8,020 nucleotides of DNA, from assembly GCA_903834645.1 (NCBI GenBank), contig CAILKA010000187.1:1-8020 (forward strand). The letters run 5' to 3'. Position 1 is the stretch's first letter. Each line of letters opens with the position of its first letter. Shown piece after piece: positions 6,399 through 8,020 of this stretch. Under the pieces are notes generated by a model. That model worked only from the letters and a program-made list of their open reading frames with translations. It ran no database searches and was not told the origin of the DNA. The DNA is from an uncultured beta proteobacterium (GTDB lineage: Bacteria > Pseudomonadota > Gammaproteobacteria > Burkholderiales > Burkholderiaceae_C). A program made the translations under genes and the position numbers.

Positions 6399-7078
6399 AG
6401 CGGCTGACCAGCCTTGAGCATGTTGTCGTAGTTGACCTTCTCGTGGACGTCCACGGGGTCGCCTCCGGCACGAATGGCCGCGATCACACGCTCCTCGGTG
6501 GCCTTCACCTTCTGGGCGATCGCAAGAGCCTCCTCGATCCGCTCCATCGGGACCACGACGGTGCCGTTCATGTCCGCCAGGATCAGGTCGCCCGGGCGCA
6601 CGCGCACGCCGCCGAGCTTGATTTCGATGCCGTAGCCGGCGCACGAGGAGCGGCTGCGCACCGATTTCTGGTCGATCCCGCGCGCATACACGGGCAGGCC
6701 GTACTGCACGTACTCGTCGACGTCGCGCACGACGCCATCCGTCACGGCGCCCGCCAGGCCCAGGTGCTTGGCCGTGGCGCCGGCCACGCCTCCCACGGAA
6801 TTGGTCAGCGGATTCTCCGAGGCGTCCACCACGAGCACGGCGCCCGCGCCGCCGCGCATGATTGCGCGCAGGGTGCCCGACACTGTCGACTCGCTGCCCT
6901 GGCCAGCCGGCACCAGCTTGAGCGTGGCGGCCGGCCCGACGATCTTCGGGCAGCCCGGGTAGATGGGCAGGATGTTGGAGGGCTGCCCCTCGATGCCCAA
7001 ACGGTCCAGCGCGTCCGAGACGTTGGAGGCGTTGACGTTGAGGTACTGGCTGATGATGCGCGAGTCGATGGTGGCCAT
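6395..7078 (-). CDS. RraA-like protein / 4-hydroxy-4-methyl-2-oxoglutarate aldolase family
   Basis: A 227-aa protein of the RraA/HMG-CHA aldolase family. Catalytic members split 4-hydroxy-4-methyl-2-oxoglutarate to two pyruvates, or 4-carboxy-4-hydroxy-2-oxoadipate to pyruvate and oxaloacetate, using a divalent metal. The class II pyruvate aldolase motif G-X20-R-D-X2-E/D is intact: Gly 97, Arg 118, Asp 119, Glu 122 (TDGVVRDVDEY). Other family landmarks are SDALDRLG (21-28), GPAATLKLVP (48-57), AVLVVDASEN (80-89) and PGDLILADMNGTVVVP (162-177). The intact motif and slightly long form favour an enzyme over an RNase E inhibitor. ATG 7076-7078 has AGGAG at 7085-7089 (6-nt spacer); a longer in-frame start at 7123 would run into the regulatory region. 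It is the first gene of the operon, divergent from a LysR regulator. The actual substrate is unproven. Confidence 0.92.
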   Translation of the reverse strand: MATIDSRIISQYLNVNASNVSDALDRLGIEGQPSNILPIYPGCPKIVGPAATLKLVPAGQGSESTVSGTLRAIMRGGAGAVLVVDASENPLTNSVGGVAGATAKHLGLAGAVTDGVVRDVDEYVQYGLPVYARGIDQKSVRSRSSCAGYGIEIKLGGVRVRPGDLILADMNGTVVVPMERIEEALAIAQKVKATEERVIAAIRAGGDPVDVHEKVNYDNMLKAGQPL

Positions 7079-7163
7079 GTGGCTCTCCTGTGAGTGGCTA
7101 TCGTATGTTGGCGCTTGGATCAAAGCGAGCTAATATTTCTTGACTCATCATCAAGCGAATATT
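7079..7163. promoter_or_regulatory. Divergent promoter region between the aldolase operon and the LysR gene
   Basis: This 85-nt gap must hold both promoters and is much more AT-rich than its surroundings. It contains the inverted repeat annotated separately and a second, weaker one: CGCTT at 7112-7116 and AAGCG at 7123-7127. A possible -10 for the operon is TACGAT on the minus strand (plus 7100-7105), with no good -35, as is common for LysR-activated promoters. AGGAG for the aldolase gene is at 7085-7089. Confidence 0.6.
7132..7163. promoter_or_regulatory. Putative LysR-type operator (inverted repeat with T-N11-A core)
   Basis: Perfect arms CTTGA (7139-7143) and TCAAG (7151-7155) surround a 7-nt centre, nesting a T-N11-A motif. 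The symmetry extends to AATATT at 7132-7137 and 7158-7163, offset by one base. The site abuts the LysR start codon at 7164 and lies about 55 nt upstream of the divergent operon's first codon. This fits a recognition-binding site through which the regulator represses itself and activates the operon. That role is inferred from family practice. Confidence 0.6.
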
Positions 7164-8020
7164 ATGAAAAGCCGAAACCTCGACATGGACGTGCTGCGTT
7201 CCCTCGTGGCTTTCACCGACCACGGCACGCTGGCCCAGGCCGGCGACCGTGTCGGGCGCACGCAGGCCGCGTTGTCGCTGCAGATGCGCAGGCTCGAGGA
7301 GCAGGTGGGCGAGACCCTGTTCAGCCGCGATGGCCGCCGCCTCGAGCTCACCGAGGCTGGCCTCATCCTGGTGGGCTACGCCCGGCGCATCCTGGCCCTC
7401 AACGACGAGGCGCAGCAGGCGGTGCGCGCCACGGGTGTGTCGGGTGAGCTGCGCTTTGGCGCCTCACAGGATTTCGGCGAGGCGTGGCTGCCGCCGGTGC
7501 TGGCGCAATTCCGCAAGGCCCACCCCTCGGTCGCGCTCGAAATCCGGGTCGATGGCGGCACGCGCCTCGTGGGCGCGGTGGAGGCCGGCGAGATCGACAT
7601 GGCGCTGGCTCTCGGCCTGGGTGACCGCCCCGATGCGCTCACCATCGGCCATCTGCCGCTCGTGTGGGTGGCGCACCGCGACTTCCGCTGGACGTCGGGC
7701 GAGCCGCTGCCGCTGGCGCTCTTCACCGGGCCTTGCCGGTTCCGCAACAAGGGCGTGGCGGCACTGGACGCCGCCGGCATCGCATGGGCCGTCTCGCTCA
7801 CCAGCCCCGGGCTGCACGGCGTGTGGGCGGCCGTCAACGCAGGGCTGGGGGTGACGGTGCGCACGCCGGAGGGCCTGCTGCCGGGCCTGGAGGTGGCCGA
7901 CAGGCGCCTGGGCCTGCCCGATCTCGGCACCGTGGACGTCTCGCTCTACGTGGCGCGTGGCCGGCTCGCCTCGCCCGCGGTGGCGAGCCTGGCGGAACTG
8001 CTGCGCGAGCGGCTCGCGCT
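7164..8020 (+). CDS. LysR-family transcriptional regulator (3' end beyond window)
   Basis: 285 codons are visible before the right edge with no stop. Since LysR proteins usually have 290-310 residues, only a short C-terminal piece is probably missing. Residues 8-66 form the winged helix-turn-helix: MDVLRSLVAFTDHGTLAQAG, then TQAALSLQMRRLEEQVGETL, and FSRDGRRLELTEAG. The linker helix follows to about 90 (YARRILALNDEAQQAV). The effector-binding domain starts at GELRFGASQDF (94-104) with FRKAHPSVALEIRVDGGTR and AGEIDMALAL (141-150) of its first lobe. ATG 7164 is chosen; there is no strong ribosome site, and ATG 7185 would clip only seven residues. Divergent orientation from the aldolase/lyase/Bug operon and the inverted repeat between them suggest it controls that operon in response to its substrate or an intermediate. 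Confidence 0.93.
   Translation, partial: MKSRNLDMDVLRSLVAFTDHGTLAQAGDRVGRTQAALSLQMRRLEEQVGETLFSRDGRRLELTEAGLILVGYARRILALNDEAQQAVRATGVSGELRFGASQDFGEAWLPPVLAQFRKAHPSVALEIRVDGGTRLVGAVEAGEIDMALALGLGDRPDALTIGHLPLVWVAHRDFRWTSGEPLPLALFTGPCRFRNKGVAALDAAGIAWAVSLTSPGLHGVWAAVNAGLGVTVRTPEGLLPGLEVADRRLGLPDLGTVDVSLYVARGRLASPAVASLAELLRERLA

Noticed and set aside
4533..6407. A 624-codon open frame on the plus strand
   Set aside because: It runs antisense to the Bug and lyase genes, which have clear family motifs. Its product is His/Arg/Gly/Val-rich with no recognisable domain, as expected from the opposite strand of GC-rich genes.
6399..6644. N-terminal extension of the lyase gene to an upstream start
   Set aside because: The extra 82 residues are Arg/Gly-rich nonsense inside the aldolase coding region, and the family fold starts right after GTG 6398.

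Overview
The window looks like chromosomal DNA from a GC-rich betaproteobacterium, most likely Burkholderiales and possibly Comamonadaceae. This rests on strong G/C third-position bias, a Bug/TctC-type periplasmic binding protein, and the Bug + RraA-like + HpcH/CitE-like + LysR gene combination common in that order. No RNA gene, CRISPR array, transposase or phage gene was seen.

Left part (about 1-2900): three plus-strand genes are closely packed. They are a small predicted membrane protein of visibly lower GC (to 456), a hypothetical protein with one N-terminal membrane anchor (506-1288), and an OmpR/PhoB-like winged-helix regulator whose start overlaps the previous gene (1270-2019). Facing them, and overlapping tail to tail by 31 nt, is a second diverged OmpR-like regulator on the minus strand (1989-2900). 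Both regulators have receiver-like N-terminal domains without the acidic pair, the phosphoacceptor Asp or the conserved Lys, so they are probably phosphorylation-independent. Upstream of the minus-strand regulator lies a pair of 8-bp direct repeats with an 11-bp period, the geometry expected for an OmpR-family site.

Middle (2901-4550): a short stretch with coding-like composition (about 2965-3108) may be a gene remnant. A minus-strand flavin-dependent monooxygenase-like gene (3200-4393) follows, ending in a tandem AVAQ tail encoded by 12-bp repeats. Between it and the next cluster are a hairpin and a terminator-like stem-loop.

Right part (4551-8020): a minus-strand operon reads rraA-like aldolase, HpcH/CitE-like lyase (4-nt GTGA overlap), then a Bug substrate-binding protein. 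It is divergent from a LysR-type regulator that runs off the right edge. The 85-nt gap holds a clear AT-rich inverted repeat with a LysR-type T-N11-A core. The simplest reading is a LysR-controlled cassette for uptake and aldol/retro-Claisen cleavage of an organic acid to central intermediates such as pyruvate. The substrate cannot be read from the sequence. The most unusual part of the window is the pair of pseudo-receiver regulators and the associated membrane genes.
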